Assembly (NCBI GenBank): GCA_021371995.1
Contig: JAJFVA010000035.1
Coordinates: forward strand, 1-64,000
Origin: Methanoregulaceae archaeon
Lineage (GTDB): Archaea; Halobacteriota; Methanomicrobia; Methanomicrobiales; Methanospirillaceae
Direction of reading: 5' to 3'
DNA length: 64,000 nt
Shown here: piece after piece, positions 52,920 to 62,450 of the stretch
Layout: every line of letters begins with the position of its first letter
Numbering within the stretch: the first letter of the stretch is position 1
Translations under genes and position numbers: made by a program
The notes under the pieces: model-generated
Databases searched by the model: none
What the model was told of the DNA's origin: nothing
The model's input: only the letters and a program-made list of their open reading frames with translations

Positions 52920-54121
52920 GCCTGTTTTTAACGACAGTATCGGTTGAGGATGCAGTGAGGACGGCACAGAGTCTTGCCGGGCCATTGCCTCCTGAAGAGA
53001 TCCCTCTTTCCTCTGTATCCGGACGCATCCTTGCTGCTGATATCAGGGCGGATATCGACATTCCCGGGTTCAACCGCTCATCGGTTGACGGATATGCCGT
53101 GAGGTCACGTGACACGGCAGGGGCATCGGAATCCCTGCCCGCCCTGCTCAGGCTTACAGGCCGCGTGGCGATGGGGGAGGCAGGGTACAGGAATCTCCTC
53201 CCGGACAATTGTTTCTATGTTCCAACCGGGGGGGCAGTACCGGAAGGGGCGGATGCCATGGTCATGGTGGAGTATACCGAATCCATTGGAGAAGACATCC
53301 TGGTGAAAAAGCCGGCAGCCCACGGAGATAATATAGTATTACAAGGTGAAGATTTCAAAGCAGGGTCGGTCATATTATTGGCAGGGACCCTTCTTTCTCC
53401 CCGTGAAATTGCAGCTCTTGCAGCGACGGGTAAAACAACGGTACCTGTTGTTACACGACCCAGAGTCGGGGTGATATCTACCGGAAACGAGCTGATACCG
53501 GTTGGAGACGTCCCCAGGGGCAACCAGGTCAGGGATATCAACAGCTGGATGTGCGGGGCGTTTCTTAAAGAAAAAGGATGTATCCCCGAATATTACGGGA
53601 TTACCGGGGACGATCGTGCCCACTTGCGTGGAGTACTCCATAAAGCACTCTCTTTCTGTGACGCTGTACTCATTTCAGGAGGCAGCTCAAAGGATGACCG
53701 CGACATGACGGCAGATCTTATACGCGAATCGGGAGAAGTGCTTGTCCACGGGATTGCCCTTGCCCCGGGAAAACCAACCATCATCGGGAGGGCGAACGGG
53801 ATACCTGTGATCGGCCTTCCCGGGCATCCGGCATCGGCTTTCGTTGTACTCCTCGTGATCGCACGGCCGCTCCTCTATCGTATGACCGGGCAGAACGATC
53901 AGGAGTTGCTGACAAGGAGTCTGGTGCTCGGAGAAAATATCCCATCCACACGAGGGAGAGAGGATTATGTCCGTGTATGTATCCGGGAGGGAAAAGTGTA
54001 CCCCGAGTTTGGTAAATCCGGTCTTGTGAACACCCTGATCCGGAGTGATGGCCTTGTTAAGGTTCCTTCCGGCATGGAAGGCCTTGAAGAGGGAGATATT
54101 GTGGAGGTGATCCTCTGGTAA
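52916..54121 (+). CDS. moeA: Molybdopterin molybdenumtransferase MoeA
   Basis: A 401-residue MoeA, inserting molybdate or tungstate into molybdopterin. PGFNRSSVDGYAVRSRDT near residue 45, PEGADAMVMVEYTE near 108, STGNELIPVGD near 190, ISGGSSKDDRDM near 250 and APGKPTIIGRANGIPVIGLPGHPAS near 285 are conserved. Tungsto- or molybdopterin is needed for formylmethanofuran dehydrogenase in methanogens. Its start overlaps the small Cys protein. Confidence 0.95.
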   Translation: MSLFLTTVSVEDAVRTAQSLAGPLPPEEIPLSSVSGRILAADIRADIDIPGFNRSSVDGYAVRSRDTAGASESLPALLRLTGRVAMGEAGYRNLLPDNCFYVPTGGAVPEGADAMVMVEYTESIGEDILVKKPAAHGDNIVLQGEDFKAGSVILLAGTLLSPREIAALAATGKTTVPVVTRPRVGVISTGNELIPVGDVPRGNQVRDINSWMCGAFLKEKGCIPEYYGITGDDRAHLRGVLHKALSFCDAVLISGGSSKDDRDMTADLIRESGEVLVHGIALAPGKPTIIGRANGIPVIGLPGHPASAFVVLLVIARPLLYRMTGQNDQELLTRSLVLGENIPSTRGREDYVRVCIREGKVYPEFGKSGLVNTLIRSDGLVKVPSGMEGLEEGDIVEVILW

Positions 54122-54153
54122 AACGTTATCTTTCGGTCAGATCTCTGTCCGAA

Positions 54154-55974
54154 GTGCTCGGGATTATCTCCCGTGAGTTTCCGTCCCTGCGTATCCCTTG
54201 TGACATCGCGCTTGAAGAATCGGTGGGAAGAATCACCGCACGGCCTCTTTTTGCCACCTACTCGGTCCCGGAAGCAGTTCTGTCAGCAATGGATGGGATT
54301 GCCGTCAGAAGTGAGGATACCTGGGGGGCAAGTGAGCAGAGACCGGTAACTCTGACAAATAATGCGCGGGTGAATACCGGGAACTTGATCCCTCCGGGAT
54401 TTGATGCGGTCATCATGATCGAGGACGTAACCTTCGAGGGCAACCGGGCGGTAATCCGGAAGGCTGCAGGACCCTGGCAGCACGTCAGGCCTGCCGGTGA
54501 GGATATCGCGGAATCGGAGATGATTCTTCCTTCCGCTCACCGGATCCGGCCCCATGAGATCGGCGCACTTGCTGCCTACGGAATATCCCGCGTCCCGGTA
54601 CTCACTGCCCGGGTAGGACTGGTCCCTACCGGAAGTGAGCTGGTAACGCCTGGAACACGGCCTGCACCAGGTCAGGTGGTGGAGAGCAATACCGTGATGG
54701 CCTCAGCATGGCTCAGGTCTATTGGTGCAGAGTGCCGGAAGTATCCTGTTACCCCCGATGACCCGGACCTCATCTCAGAGAGAATTGAGCAGGCTGTTGC
54801 AGAAAATGATATTGTTATCATATCAGCAGGATCCTCTGCCGGAACAAGGGATTATACCGCAGAAGTTGTCTCCCGACTTGGTGAGATCCTTGTCCATGGA
54901 ATTGCGATAAAACCTGGAAAACCGGCTATTATTGGGAAGATCAACAGGAAACCGGTTATCGGGATGCCGGGATATCCGCTTTCTGCAATGACAGTAATAC
55001 GGGAGATCATGGTGCCGCTGCTCGGGCGCTATGGTTTGTCCGCTCCCGATCCCGTGACCCTCACTGCCACTCTTGCAACTAGTCTTCATTCAGAAACAGG
55101 AACCTGCGAATATGTGCTACTTGCAATCGGGAAGATAAGGAACCGTTTCATCGCGATCCCTCTCTCCCGGGGTTCCGGAGTCCAGATGAGCGGGGTCAGG
55201 GCGCAGGCATTCCTGCGTATCCCTGCCGACAGCGAGGGGTATGAAGCGGGAGAAGAGGTGCCGGTTACCCTCATGGTTCCCGAAGAGATCGCAGAAAGAA
55301 CTCTCCTGATATCCGGGAGCCATGACCCGGTTCTTGACTGTCTCCTTGAACTCATGCAGAAAGAAGGGGTCACGCTCCATTCATCACATACCGGAAGTAC
55401 GGGCGGAATCCTCGCACTGAAAAGGGGCAGCTGTCATGCAGCGCCAATGCACCTCCTTCATCCATCCGGGGAGTATAATCTTCCCTTTCTCCGGCATTAC
55501 CTTCCAGGGGAGGACATTACCCTTGTTGGTATTGCCGGACGCGAACAGGGAATCGTCTCCCGCGAGGGACTCTCTCTTGCTGACCTCCCTTCACATACCT
55601 TCATCAATAGACAGAAGGGTTCCGGGACCCGGATGCTCCTCGACTATGAATTAGACAGACAGGGAATTGCTCCCGGATCGATCAGGGGTTATGATCGTGA
55701 GCTGACCACCCATATCGGGGTGGCCCTTGCAGTGCGGCAGGGAGAGGCAGATGCCGGAATGTGCGTTTACTCTGCTGCACGGGTTCTGGGTCTCCCCTTC
55801 GTTCCGGTAGGGAGAGAGCGGTATGAACTCGCCATCAGGACCGGGGACCTGGCCGATCCGCGGATTAAAACACTCCTTGGCGCGATCAATTCTGAGCGGT
55901 TCAGGGAGATCCTTCAGCACCTTGGCGGGTACGATATCTCCTGTACCGGACAGCTGCGGAACACGCTTCGCTGA
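54154..55974 (+). CDS. MoeA fused to a periplasmic-binding-like domain
   Basis: A 606-residue fusion. A MoeA part (residues about 1-380) has [15 protein letters not shown] near 46, DAVIMIEDV near 88 and [23 protein letters not shown] near 250. A PBP-like domain (about 385-600) has [17 protein letters not shown] and [19 protein letters not shown], as in MoeA proteins thought to sense molybdate. GTG 54154 is the first canonical start; the family begins 12-13 codons earlier, where a CTG at 54115 follows a perfect GGAGGTGAT. It overlaps the next gene by 74 bp, convergently. Confidence 0.9.
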   Translation: MLGIISREFPSLRIPCDIALEESVGRITARPLFATYSVPEAVLSAMDGIAVRSEDTWGASEQRPVTLTNNARVNTGNLIPPGFDAVIMIEDVTFEGNRAVIRKAAGPWQHVRPAGEDIAESEMILPSAHRIRPHEIGALAAYGISRVPVLTARVGLVPTGSELVTPGTRPAPGQVVESNTVMASAWLRSIGAECRKYPVTPDDPDLISERIEQAVAENDIVIISAGSSAGTRDYTAEVVSRLGEILVHGIAIKPGKPAIIGKINRKPVIGMPGYPLSAMTVIREIMVPLLGRYGLSAPDPVTLTATLATSLHSETGTCEYVLLAIGKIRNRFIAIPLSRGSGVQMSGVRAQAFLRIPADSEGYEAGEEVPVTLMVPEEIAERTLLISGSHDPVLDCLLELMQKEGVTLHSSHTGSTGGILALKRGSCHAAPMHLLHPSGEYNLPFLRHYLPGEDITLVGIAGREQGIVSREGLSLADLPSHTFINRQKGSGTRMLLDYELDRQGIAPGSIRGYDRELTTHIGVALAVRQGEADAGMCVYSAARVLGLPFVPVGRERYELAIRTGDLADPRIKTLLGAINSERFREILQHLGGYDISCTGQLRNTLR

Positions 55975-56371
55975 CTGCCTCTTCCGGGGTGCCGCACCTG
56001 GCTACCCCCGGGATATCCCAGGTGAGGTACCCGGCAACCGTGCGTCCGCTTTTCAGGGCAATTGCGATCTCTGCCAGGGTTCCATAGTTTCCCCCGATCG
56101 CAACGACAGCATCCGAGGACTGGATCAAAACAGCATTCCTCGCATGACCAAGACCTGAGCGTATGGTGACAGAGAGCTCTGAATTTTCACCGGTAAGTCC
56201 CGGAATGATTCCTACCGTCATTCCCGATTCCTCGCGGGCACCCAGGCATGCTGCCTCCATCACCCCGAAAAGCCCTCCGCAGAGCAGGATGGCGCCCTTC
56301 TGAGCAATACAGCGCCCGGCTCTTGTGGCAGCTTCTGCTTCTCCGCTACTGCATACTCCTGGACCTATCAC
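55901..56371 (-). CDS. LOG-like Rossmann protein (TIGR00725 type)
   Basis: A 156-residue protein of the LOG/lysine decarboxylase-like family. VIGPGVCSSGEAE at the start, LLCGGLFGVMEAACLGAREESG near residue 29, GIIPG near 53 and IGGNYGTLAEIAIALKSGR near 91 are the PGGxGTxxE-like blocks. The GTG start at 56371 removes the residues that usually precede VIGPG. Function may be nucleotide-sugar hydrolysis; the substrate is unknown. It overlaps the MoeA fusion gene by 74 bp. Confidence 0.85.
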   Translation of the reverse strand: MIGPGVCSSGEAEAATRAGRCIAQKGAILLCGGLFGVMEAACLGAREESGMTVGIIPGLTGENSELSVTIRSGLGHARNAVLIQSSDAVVAIGGNYGTLAEIAIALKSGRTVAGYLTWDIPGVARCGTPEEAVSEACSAAVRYRRYRTRQGAEGSP

Positions 56372-56427
56372 TGCAATCTGGATTGGAGATCTGCTGGCCC
56401 TTTGCGCATTCTCCGGAAACTGAAGAT

Positions 56428-57861
56428 CTATTGCAATCCCCCCCGCGGATTGAAGACAAGGAGCTTTTCCTCAGTCATTTCCCTGATCGCATAACGGGGA
56501 CCCTCCTTCCCGGTCCCGGATGCCTTAGTCCCGCCGTAGGGCATCTGGTCGGCTCGAAACGTCGGGATATCGTTCACCATCACACCACCAACTTCAGCTT
56601 CCCCAAATGCCTGCAGGACGAAAGGGAGGTGGTTTGTGAATATCCCCATCTGCAATCCGAATTCGCTCCGGTTGGCTTCAGCAAGTGCTTCACCGAACTT
56701 TCCATATTTGTTAACAGTGATGATGGGGGCAAATGCTTCCTCGCAACTGACCCGCATATCAGGCTGTGCATCTGCAAGCACTGCCGGGGTAAAAAGAGCT
56801 CCGGTCCGCTTCCCGCCGCACAGGAGCGTGGCCCCCTGCTGCACGGCTTCCCGGACAATGGTTTCTGCCTTTATCGCGGCCTCGACCGAGATCATCGGCC
56901 CGATTTCCGTGTCCGGGTTCCGGGGATCTCCCGTCTTTAATGCTGCGACATGCTTAAGGATCATTTCCAGTGCCCGATTGTAGATACAGTTCTCGAAAAA
57001 GACCCGTTGCACCGATATGCAGACCTGGCCGGCATTCGAAAATCCCCCGGTTACAATGCGGGATACTGCATAGGGTAAATTCGCATCCGAATGGACGATT
57101 ACCGCTGCATTTCCACCAAGTTCGAGCATCACTTTTTTTCTCCCGGCAATCTGTCTGAGCCGCCAGCCAACAGCAGGGCTCCCGGTGAAGGAGAGAAACG
57201 CGATCCGGGGATCGCGGACCAGCCCTTCCGCAGTGCTGGCCGGGCAGGGGATAACGCTCAGTGCTTCGGGTGGAAGGCCGGCCTCAAGAGTAAGTTTTCC
57301 AAGAAGCAGGGAGGAGACGGGGGTTGCTGAAGCCGGTTTCAGGATAACGGAATTTCCCGAAGCAATCGCAGGCCCAAGCTTGTGGCATGCAAGGTTCAGC
57401 GGGAAGTTGAAAGGGGTGATCCCCAGGACTGGCCCCAGGGGAACTCTTCTTGTGATCCCAAACCTCCCTGCCATGTCCGCGCTCCAGTCAAGCGGCAAGA
57501 GTTCCCCGTTTATTCTCCCTGCCTCTTCTGCTGAAATGCGAAGAGTTGTGCAGGCCCTTGTAACTTCCTGTTCCGCAAACGATCGGGTTTTCCCGCCTTC
57601 AAGAACCAGAATATCGATGAATTCAGAGGACCGTGTCTTAACCAGGTCAGCAAGATCAGACAGGATGCGACGACGCTCCGCCGATGAGAGAGCCCTGGTT
57701 ATTTCAAAAGCCTCTGCTGCAGTTTCAGCAGCATCGGAACAATCCTGCTCCCCTGCCTGGTGAACCAGTGCAACAATCTCCCCGGTATAAGGGAACCGGA
57801 CCTCAAGGGGCGCGGCACCTGTTCTCCACTCCCCACCGACAAGAAACGGGTATTCATTCAT
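56428..57861 (-). CDS. NAD(P)-dependent aldehyde dehydrogenase
   Basis: A 477-residue aldehyde dehydrogenase. GITPFNFPLNLACHKLGPAIASGN near residue 130, KPASATPVS, FTGSPAVGWRL near 215, MLELGGNAAVIV near 235 (catalytic Glu) and NAGQVCISVQRVF near 268 (catalytic Cys) are present. Archaeal members of this kind include lactaldehyde dehydrogenase of F420 synthesis, but the substrate is undecided. I start at ATG 57861, where homologues begin; the frame is open to 58002. It is divergent from ileS. Confidence 0.9.
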   Translation of the reverse strand: MNEYPFLVGGEWRTGAAPLEVRFPYTGEIVALVHQAGEQDCSDAAETAAEAFEITRALSSAERRRILSDLADLVKTRSSEFIDILVLEGGKTRSFAEQEVTRACTTLRISAEEAGRINGELLPLDWSADMAGRFGITRRVPLGPVLGITPFNFPLNLACHKLGPAIASGNSVILKPASATPVSSLLLGKLTLEAGLPPEALSVIPCPASTAEGLVRDPRIAFLSFTGSPAVGWRLRQIAGRKKVMLELGGNAAVIVHSDANLPYAVSRIVTGGFSNAGQVCISVQRVFFENCIYNRALEMILKHVAALKTGDPRNPDTEIGPMISVEAAIKAETIVREAVQQGATLLCGGKRTGALFTPAVLADAQPDMRVSCEEAFAPIITVNKYGKFGEALAEANRSEFGLQMGIFTNHLPFVLQAFGEAEVGGVMVNDIPTFRADQMPYGGTKASGTGKEGPRYAIREMTEEKLLVFNPRGGLQ

Positions 57862-57988
57862 ACTGGCTGCTCCAAACAGCGCTGCACACTTCAAAGAAAA
57901 TACTTTGTGGTCGCGGGGATAATATCTGGGAATATACGCGCACCCTTGAGCAGTCGCGGGTACCCGTACAACCGTTTGGGGGATCCCG

Positions 57989-60900
57989 GTGAAGGAAGTC
58001 ACCAGCAGTTACAATGCAAACGAGATTGAGGAGTCTGTCCGCCAGCTCTGGCTGGAGCACGCGATCTTTGAAAAGACAAAAGAACTCCACCGGAGAGACC
58101 CGGACTTTTTCTTCGTGGACGGGCCGCCCTACACGACCGGCCATATTCACCTTGGCACGGCCTGGAACAAGATCATCAAGGACAGCATCCTCCGCTACAC
58201 CCGCATGACAGGGAGAAATGTCATCGCCAGGGCAGGGTATGACATGCACGGGCTTCCGATCGAGGTGCGGGTCGAGCAACAGCTCGGCTTTGTCTCCAAA
58301 AAAGACATCGAACGGTTCGGGATCGGTCAGTTCATCGAAAAATGCCGCTCTTTTGCCGCGATTAACATGGAAGTGATGAGCAGGCAGTTCATAGCGCTCG
58401 GCGTATGGCTCGATTTCGATGATCCCTATCAGACCATGAAGCCAGAATATATCGAGGCTGCGTGGTGGACCCTTGCCAGGGCTGAATCTGAGGGGATGCT
58501 TGAGCGGGGATACAGGGTAGTGAACTGGTGCCCCCGTTGTGCAACAGCTATTGCAGATTCCGAAGTTGATTATGCAGATGTCACTGACCCGTCAATCTAT
58601 GTCAAGTTCCCGGTTGACGGGAGAGACCATGAATACCTTGTCATATGGACGACAACCCCCTGGACTCTTCCGGCAAACGTGGCCGTTGCGGTTCATCCTG
58701 ATATCACCTATGCCCGTGTTGAAGCGGTAAAGGACGGGAGAAGAGAGATCCTCTGGATTGCCGAAGACCTGGTCGAAGCTGTTCTCAGGAAAGGCAGGTA
58801 CCAGGATTACTCGGTTCTCGAAAAAACCAGCGGCAGGGGTCTGACAGATTTTGTGTATACTTCCCCCATAAAAGATACCGTGACCCTCCAGCGTGACCTC
58901 GCGCACCGGGTTGTAACGGCAGATTTCGTCACCCTTGAAAATACCGGGATGGTTCATATCGCGCCCGGGCATGGATGGGATGATTACCTGCTCGGGTGCC
59001 GGGAACAGCTCCCCATCATCTGCCCGGTCGATGCGACCGGAAGGTTCACGAGCGAGGCAGGGACTTTGAGCGGGATGTTTATCAAGGATGCAGATGCGAT
59101 CGTCCTTGATGACCTTGGGCACCATCTCCTGGCCAGGGAGTCCGTGACACACAGGTACGGACACTGCTGGAGATGCAAGACCCCGATCATTTTCCGCGCA
59201 ACAGAACAGTGGTTCCTGAAAGCATCTGAGATGAGGGACCGGATGCTCGAAGAGGTCGCTAAAGTCACGTGGTATCCCGAATGGGCAGGGAGTGCACGGT
59301 TTTATGACTGGATCAAGGAAGCCCGGGACTGGTGCATCTCCCGTCAACGGTACTGGGGTATACCGATTCCTGTATGGGAGTGTCGATCCTGCGGAACGTA
59401 CCGGGTTTTCGGGACATTCAGGGAGCTCGAATCGGCAAGCGGACAATCCCTCCCCGATCCCCATCGCCCGTTTGTTGACGAGATAACGGTCCAATGCAGA
59501 TGCGGAGCAGAGATGCACAGGGTTGAGGATATCTTTGATGTGTGGTTCGATTCGGCCGTTGCCTCATGGGCTACACTCCGTTTCCCGGGAGAGAGAACTG
59601 CGTTTGACAGGCTCTGGCCTGCGGACTTCATCACTGAAGGGCAGGACCAGACCAGGGGATGGTTCTATTCCCAGCTCGGGGCAAGCACCATAGCGTTTGG
59701 ATGTTCACCGTATAAGAGCGTCCTGATGCATGGGTTTGCCCTTGACGCTGAAGGGCGGAAAATGAGTAAAAGCCTCGGAAATGTCGTAACCCCGGAAGAA
59801 GTGGTGACCACCCAGGGGGTCGATGTCCTCCGTCTCTATGTCCTCTCTTCAAGCGCCCCCTGGGATGACCTCAAGTTCAACTGGGACGGGATCAAAACTG
59901 TCAACCGGGCCATTAATATCTTCTGGAATGTCTACCGTTTCCCCCTCCCCTACATGATTCTTGACGGTTTCGAGCCTGCTATTAGCATGGACGGGCGATG
60001 GGATGAAGACGCGATAACATCCCGGCTCGGGACAATGGCTCACGAGGACCGGTGGATCATCTCCCGCATCAATTCCTGTGCTGCACTGGTGAGCACGGCA
60101 ATGGAGGAACGACAACTCCACCGGGCAACCCGTGCCCTCATACAATTTATCCTGGAGGATCTCTCGCGGTGGTATGTCCAGCTGGTGCGACCCCGGATGT
60201 GGCTTGAGGGAGAGTCGGAAACAAAGTCCGATGCCTATGAAACCATGTATTACGTCATCAGGCGACTCTGCGGGCTTCTTTCGCCATTCACCCCACATAT
60301 CACCGAGATGATGTACCGAAATATCAGGACTCATGCAGATCCGCCAAGTATCCACATGACTGACTGGTGGACTGGCGACGGTCGCATGGTGGACGTAACC
60401 CTTGAGCGGGCGATGGACACCGTCCGTTCTTTTGATGAGGCATCTGCAAATGCCCGGCAGGCGGGAAAGAGAAAACTCCGCTGGCCCGTCCGCGAAGTCG
60501 TTGTTGTAAGCGACAATGATGAGGTCGTTTCCGCCATTGGAAGCCTTTCCCTGATCTGCGAGGATCGGGCAAATGCACGCACGGTCCGGGTCGTCCGGGG
60601 CAGGTTTGACCGTTCAGGGTGGAGGGCCGAGCCGGTTATGAAAGCGCTCGGGCCCGCCTTTGGAAAGACCGCTCCCCGTGTGCGTGATCTGCTAAGATCA
60701 GCAGATGCGGCCGCCCTGAAATCAGCCCTCGACAACGGTGAGACGGTGACGCTCACGGAGGAAGGGAATTCATACCTGATACAACCCGGCCATGTAGCCT
60801 TCATCGAGGAGCTGCCTGACGGCCTCTTTCAGGCGCCGATGGATAACGGAACGGTCTATGTTGATGTGACCCTCACTGCAGATCTCGAGGCAGAAGGGTA

Positions 60901-61192
60901 TGCGCGTGAAGTGATACGGCGAATCCAGGAGATGCGGAGGCTGCGTGATCTCAATGTCGAGGATTACATCACTGCCGGAGCGGTCATCAGTGATGACCGG
61001 GTGGTGTCTCTCCTGCAGGGGCACTGGAGGGAAGAGATAATGGAGGAGGTGCGGGCCGGACAGTTCACCATTTCGGCCGGCAACTCGTTTTCCTTTTCGA
61101 ATACATGGGAGTTGGAAAAAGAGTGGGATGTTGAGGGAATCCCGATGCTGATCGGCATCTCAAAGCTCGCGGATCAACCCGGTAAGAAATGA
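57989..61192 (+). CDS. ileS: Isoleucyl-tRNA synthetase
   Basis: A 1067-residue class I synthetase. It has HIGH motif GPPYTTGHIHLGTAWNKI near residue 45, an editing (CP1) domain with CPRCATAIADSEVDY and TTPWTLPANVAVAVHP near 230, a zinc finger CRSCGTY near 465, KMSKSLG near 590 and an anticodon-binding C-terminal domain. The start is GTG at 57989. Length matches the archaeal/eukaryotic form. Its 3' end overlaps thg1 by 33 bp, convergently. Confidence 0.97.
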   Translation: MKEVTSSYNANEIEESVRQLWLEHAIFEKTKELHRRDPDFFFVDGPPYTTGHIHLGTAWNKIIKDSILRYTRMTGRNVIARAGYDMHGLPIEVRVEQQLGFVSKKDIERFGIGQFIEKCRSFAAINMEVMSRQFIALGVWLDFDDPYQTMKPEYIEAAWWTLARAESEGMLERGYRVVNWCPRCATAIADSEVDYADVTDPSIYVKFPVDGRDHEYLVIWTTTPWTLPANVAVAVHPDITYARVEAVKDGRREILWIAEDLVEAVLRKGRYQDYSVLEKTSGRGLTDFVYTSPIKDTVTLQRDLAHRVVTADFVTLENTGMVHIAPGHGWDDYLLGCREQLPIICPVDATGRFTSEAGTLSGMFIKDADAIVLDDLGHHLLARESVTHRYGHCWRCKTPIIFRATEQWFLKASEMRDRMLEEVAKVTWYPEWAGSARFYDWIKEARDWCISRQRYWGIPIPVWECRSCGTYRVFGTFRELESASGQSLPDPHRPFVDEITVQCRCGAEMHRVEDIFDVWFDSAVASWATLRFPGERTAFDRLWPADFITEGQDQTRGWFYSQLGASTIAFGCSPYKSVLMHGFALDAEGRKMSKSLGNVVTPEEVVTTQGVDVLRLYVLSSSAPWDDLKFNWDGIKTVNRAINIFWNVYRFPLPYMILDGFEPAISMDGRWDEDAITSRLGTMAHEDRWIISRINSCAALVSTAMEERQLHRATRALIQFILEDLSRWYVQLVRPRMWLEGESETKSDAYETMYYVIRRLCGLLSPFTPHITEMMYRNIRTHADPPSIHMTDWWTGDGRMVDVTLERAMDTVRSFDEASANARQAGKRKLRWPVREVVVVSDNDEVVSAIGSLSLICEDRANARTVRVVRGRFDRSGWRAEPVMKALGPAFGKTAPRVRDLLRSADAAALKSALDNGETVTLTEEGNSYLIQPGHVAFIEELPDGLFQAPMDNGTVYVDVTLTADLEAEGYAREVIRRIQEMRRLRDLNVEDYITAGAVISDDRVVSLLQGHWREEIMEEVRAGQFTISAGNSFSFSNTWELEKEWDVEGIPMLIGISKLADQPGKK

Positions 61193-61891
61193 ACGGCCTT
61201 CCGGAGAAGAAAAGACAGGGGGTTCCCGTACACACTTCACCGAGGATCGGAGGGTCCTGACCACCCGTGATTCGGTAGGGTTGAAACCCTCGATCTCTTT
61301 CGCTGTTTTAAAGACAAGGATACCCCGTCTCTGCCAAGCGGGGGTTCTTGCAAGGTTTATTCCCCGGGAAAACATCATTTCATGCATTTCTGATGAGGAG
61401 ATTCCTTTGAGTATCTGTGCTGCCTCGTGAGAGCTCTTTCCCTCAGTGACCAGCGTGTGATGGCAGTACGCATTGATATGGTTTCTCCATGCCTCAGCCT
61501 GGCGATCAATAAGGTATCGCAGGGCAAGAGCCGGGCTGACCTGGATGATCCGGGCATCGAAGGCAACCGGGAACGGGGATGACATCTCGAGTGTCAGGGC
61601 ACTTGCAGTGTATGATGCAGTAACAGAATCGATCTTCTCGACTCTCCCCGAATAGGGGATATACGAGAAATAGAGGCTGATCTCATCAGAGAAGGTATAC
61701 GCAAAATCAGGAGAAAGCCCGCTTGATGCTATCAGCCGTTCGCTGACATTGGCCATTGCCCTCGCAAACCGACTGTCAAAAGGCCGTTTCAGCCCCCATT
61801 CATCAGCGATTCCATGAAATCCCCGGCCGTCAAGGCGTACAAAGATAGGAGGGACAGAGAGTAGGTTGCTGAATATCTCACGACTTTTCAT
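61160..61891 (-). CDS. thg1: tRNA(His) guanylyltransferase Thg1
   Basis: A 243-residue Thg1, which adds G-1 to tRNAHis or repairs tRNA 5' ends in the 3'-5' direction. PPIFVRLDGRGFH near residue 14 and YTFSDEISLYF near 66 hold the metal-binding Asp residues. The remaining HINAYCHHTL motif near 137 is also typical. A TATA-like GTATATAC at 61908-61915 lies so close to the ATG that the mRNA is probably leaderless. Confidence 0.93.
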   Translation of the reverse strand: MKSREIFSNLLSVPPIFVRLDGRGFHGIADEWGLKRPFDSRFARAMANVSERLIASSGLSPDFAYTFSDEISLYFSYIPYSGRVEKIDSVTASYTASALTLEMSSPFPVAFDARIIQVSPALALRYLIDRQAEAWRNHINAYCHHTLVTEGKSSHEAAQILKGISSSEMHEMMFSRGINLARTPAWQRRGILVFKTAKEIEGFNPTESRVVRTLRSSVKCVREPPVFSSPEGRSFLTGLIREL

Positions 61892-62092
61892 ATAACAAGC
61901 CCGGGCAGTATATACCCTGTAAGTATCCGGAATTCATGCTTGGATGCTTACCTGGATTGAACGATTGCGTTCCAGGAATGATGGTAAAAAATATCCACCC
62001 TGCCTTGCGCAGGATTTCTGAAGGCCTGAAGAGATTAACATTCTTGCGCTGGATCAGGTGCTGGCAATCGACACCTGATAATAGAGGATCCA

Positions 62093-62113
62093 AAAAACCC
62101 CTGAAGGGTTTTT
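62093..62113 (-). terminator. Hairpin terminator after the PRC-barrel gene
   Basis: AAAAACCC (62093-62100) pairs with GGGTTTTT (62106-62113) around a five-base loop. On the minus strand it ends in T5, placing it 30-50 bp after the PRC-barrel stop. The 200 bp beyond it up to thg1 hold two smaller hairpins and no gene. Confidence 0.6.
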
Positions 62114-62143
62114 CCGGGAGAAGAGAATCCATACCCCGCCCGG

Positions 62144-62401
62144 TCAGATATCTTCAGCCCTGAATGCACCTGGCAGGTGGCGGATGAGAATAATGTCCCC
62201 TATACTCCGGATAATCCGGAAAGGTACTTTCAGTCCCTTGTAGTTCTTGATATCCACCAGCTGCTGGTTTAATTTCCCCACAACGATCGATTCCATTTTC
62301 TTTGAGTCGATGTCTATGAGTATATCCTCCACTTCACCGACAAATACACTCTTTTCGGTATATACCTTGAGATCGAACAATTCGGTAATCTGGTTTCTCA
62401 T
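62144..62401 (-). CDS. PRC-barrel domain protein, 85 aa
   Basis: An 85-residue PRC-barrel protein. ELFDLKVYTEKSVFVGEVEDI and IDIDSKKMESIVVGKLNQQL are the conserved strands. These small beta proteins occur in archaea and bind proteins or RNA; one relation is to RimM. ATG 62401 is preferred to the TTG at 62410. It is divergent from the site-2 protease gene and shares its intergenic promoter region. Confidence 0.9.
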   Translation of the reverse strand: MRNQITELFDLKVYTEKSVFVGEVEDILIDIDSKKMESIVVGKLNQQLVDIKNYKGLKVPFRIIRSIGDIILIRHLPGAFRAEDI

Positions 62402-62415
62402 CCTGATCAATGAAA

Positions 62416-62443
62416 GGTATATACTATTCGCATAAAAATATAC
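62416..62443. promoter_or_regulatory. Interleaved divergent promoters
   Basis: A plus-strand TATA (GGTATATACT at 62417-62426) is 25-30 bp before the expected start near 62447, so the protease mRNA would have about 4 nt of leader. A minus-strand TATA (GTATATTT at 62443-62436) would start near 62414, just before the PRC-barrel ATG. The two boxes lie in the same 27 bp and each promoter covers the other's start. Confidence 0.5.
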
Positions 62444-62450
62444 TCCTTTT

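Noticed and set aside
58592-59518. 308-codon frame antisense to ileS
   Set aside because: It lies wholly inside the strongly conserved ileS and has shadow-like composition.
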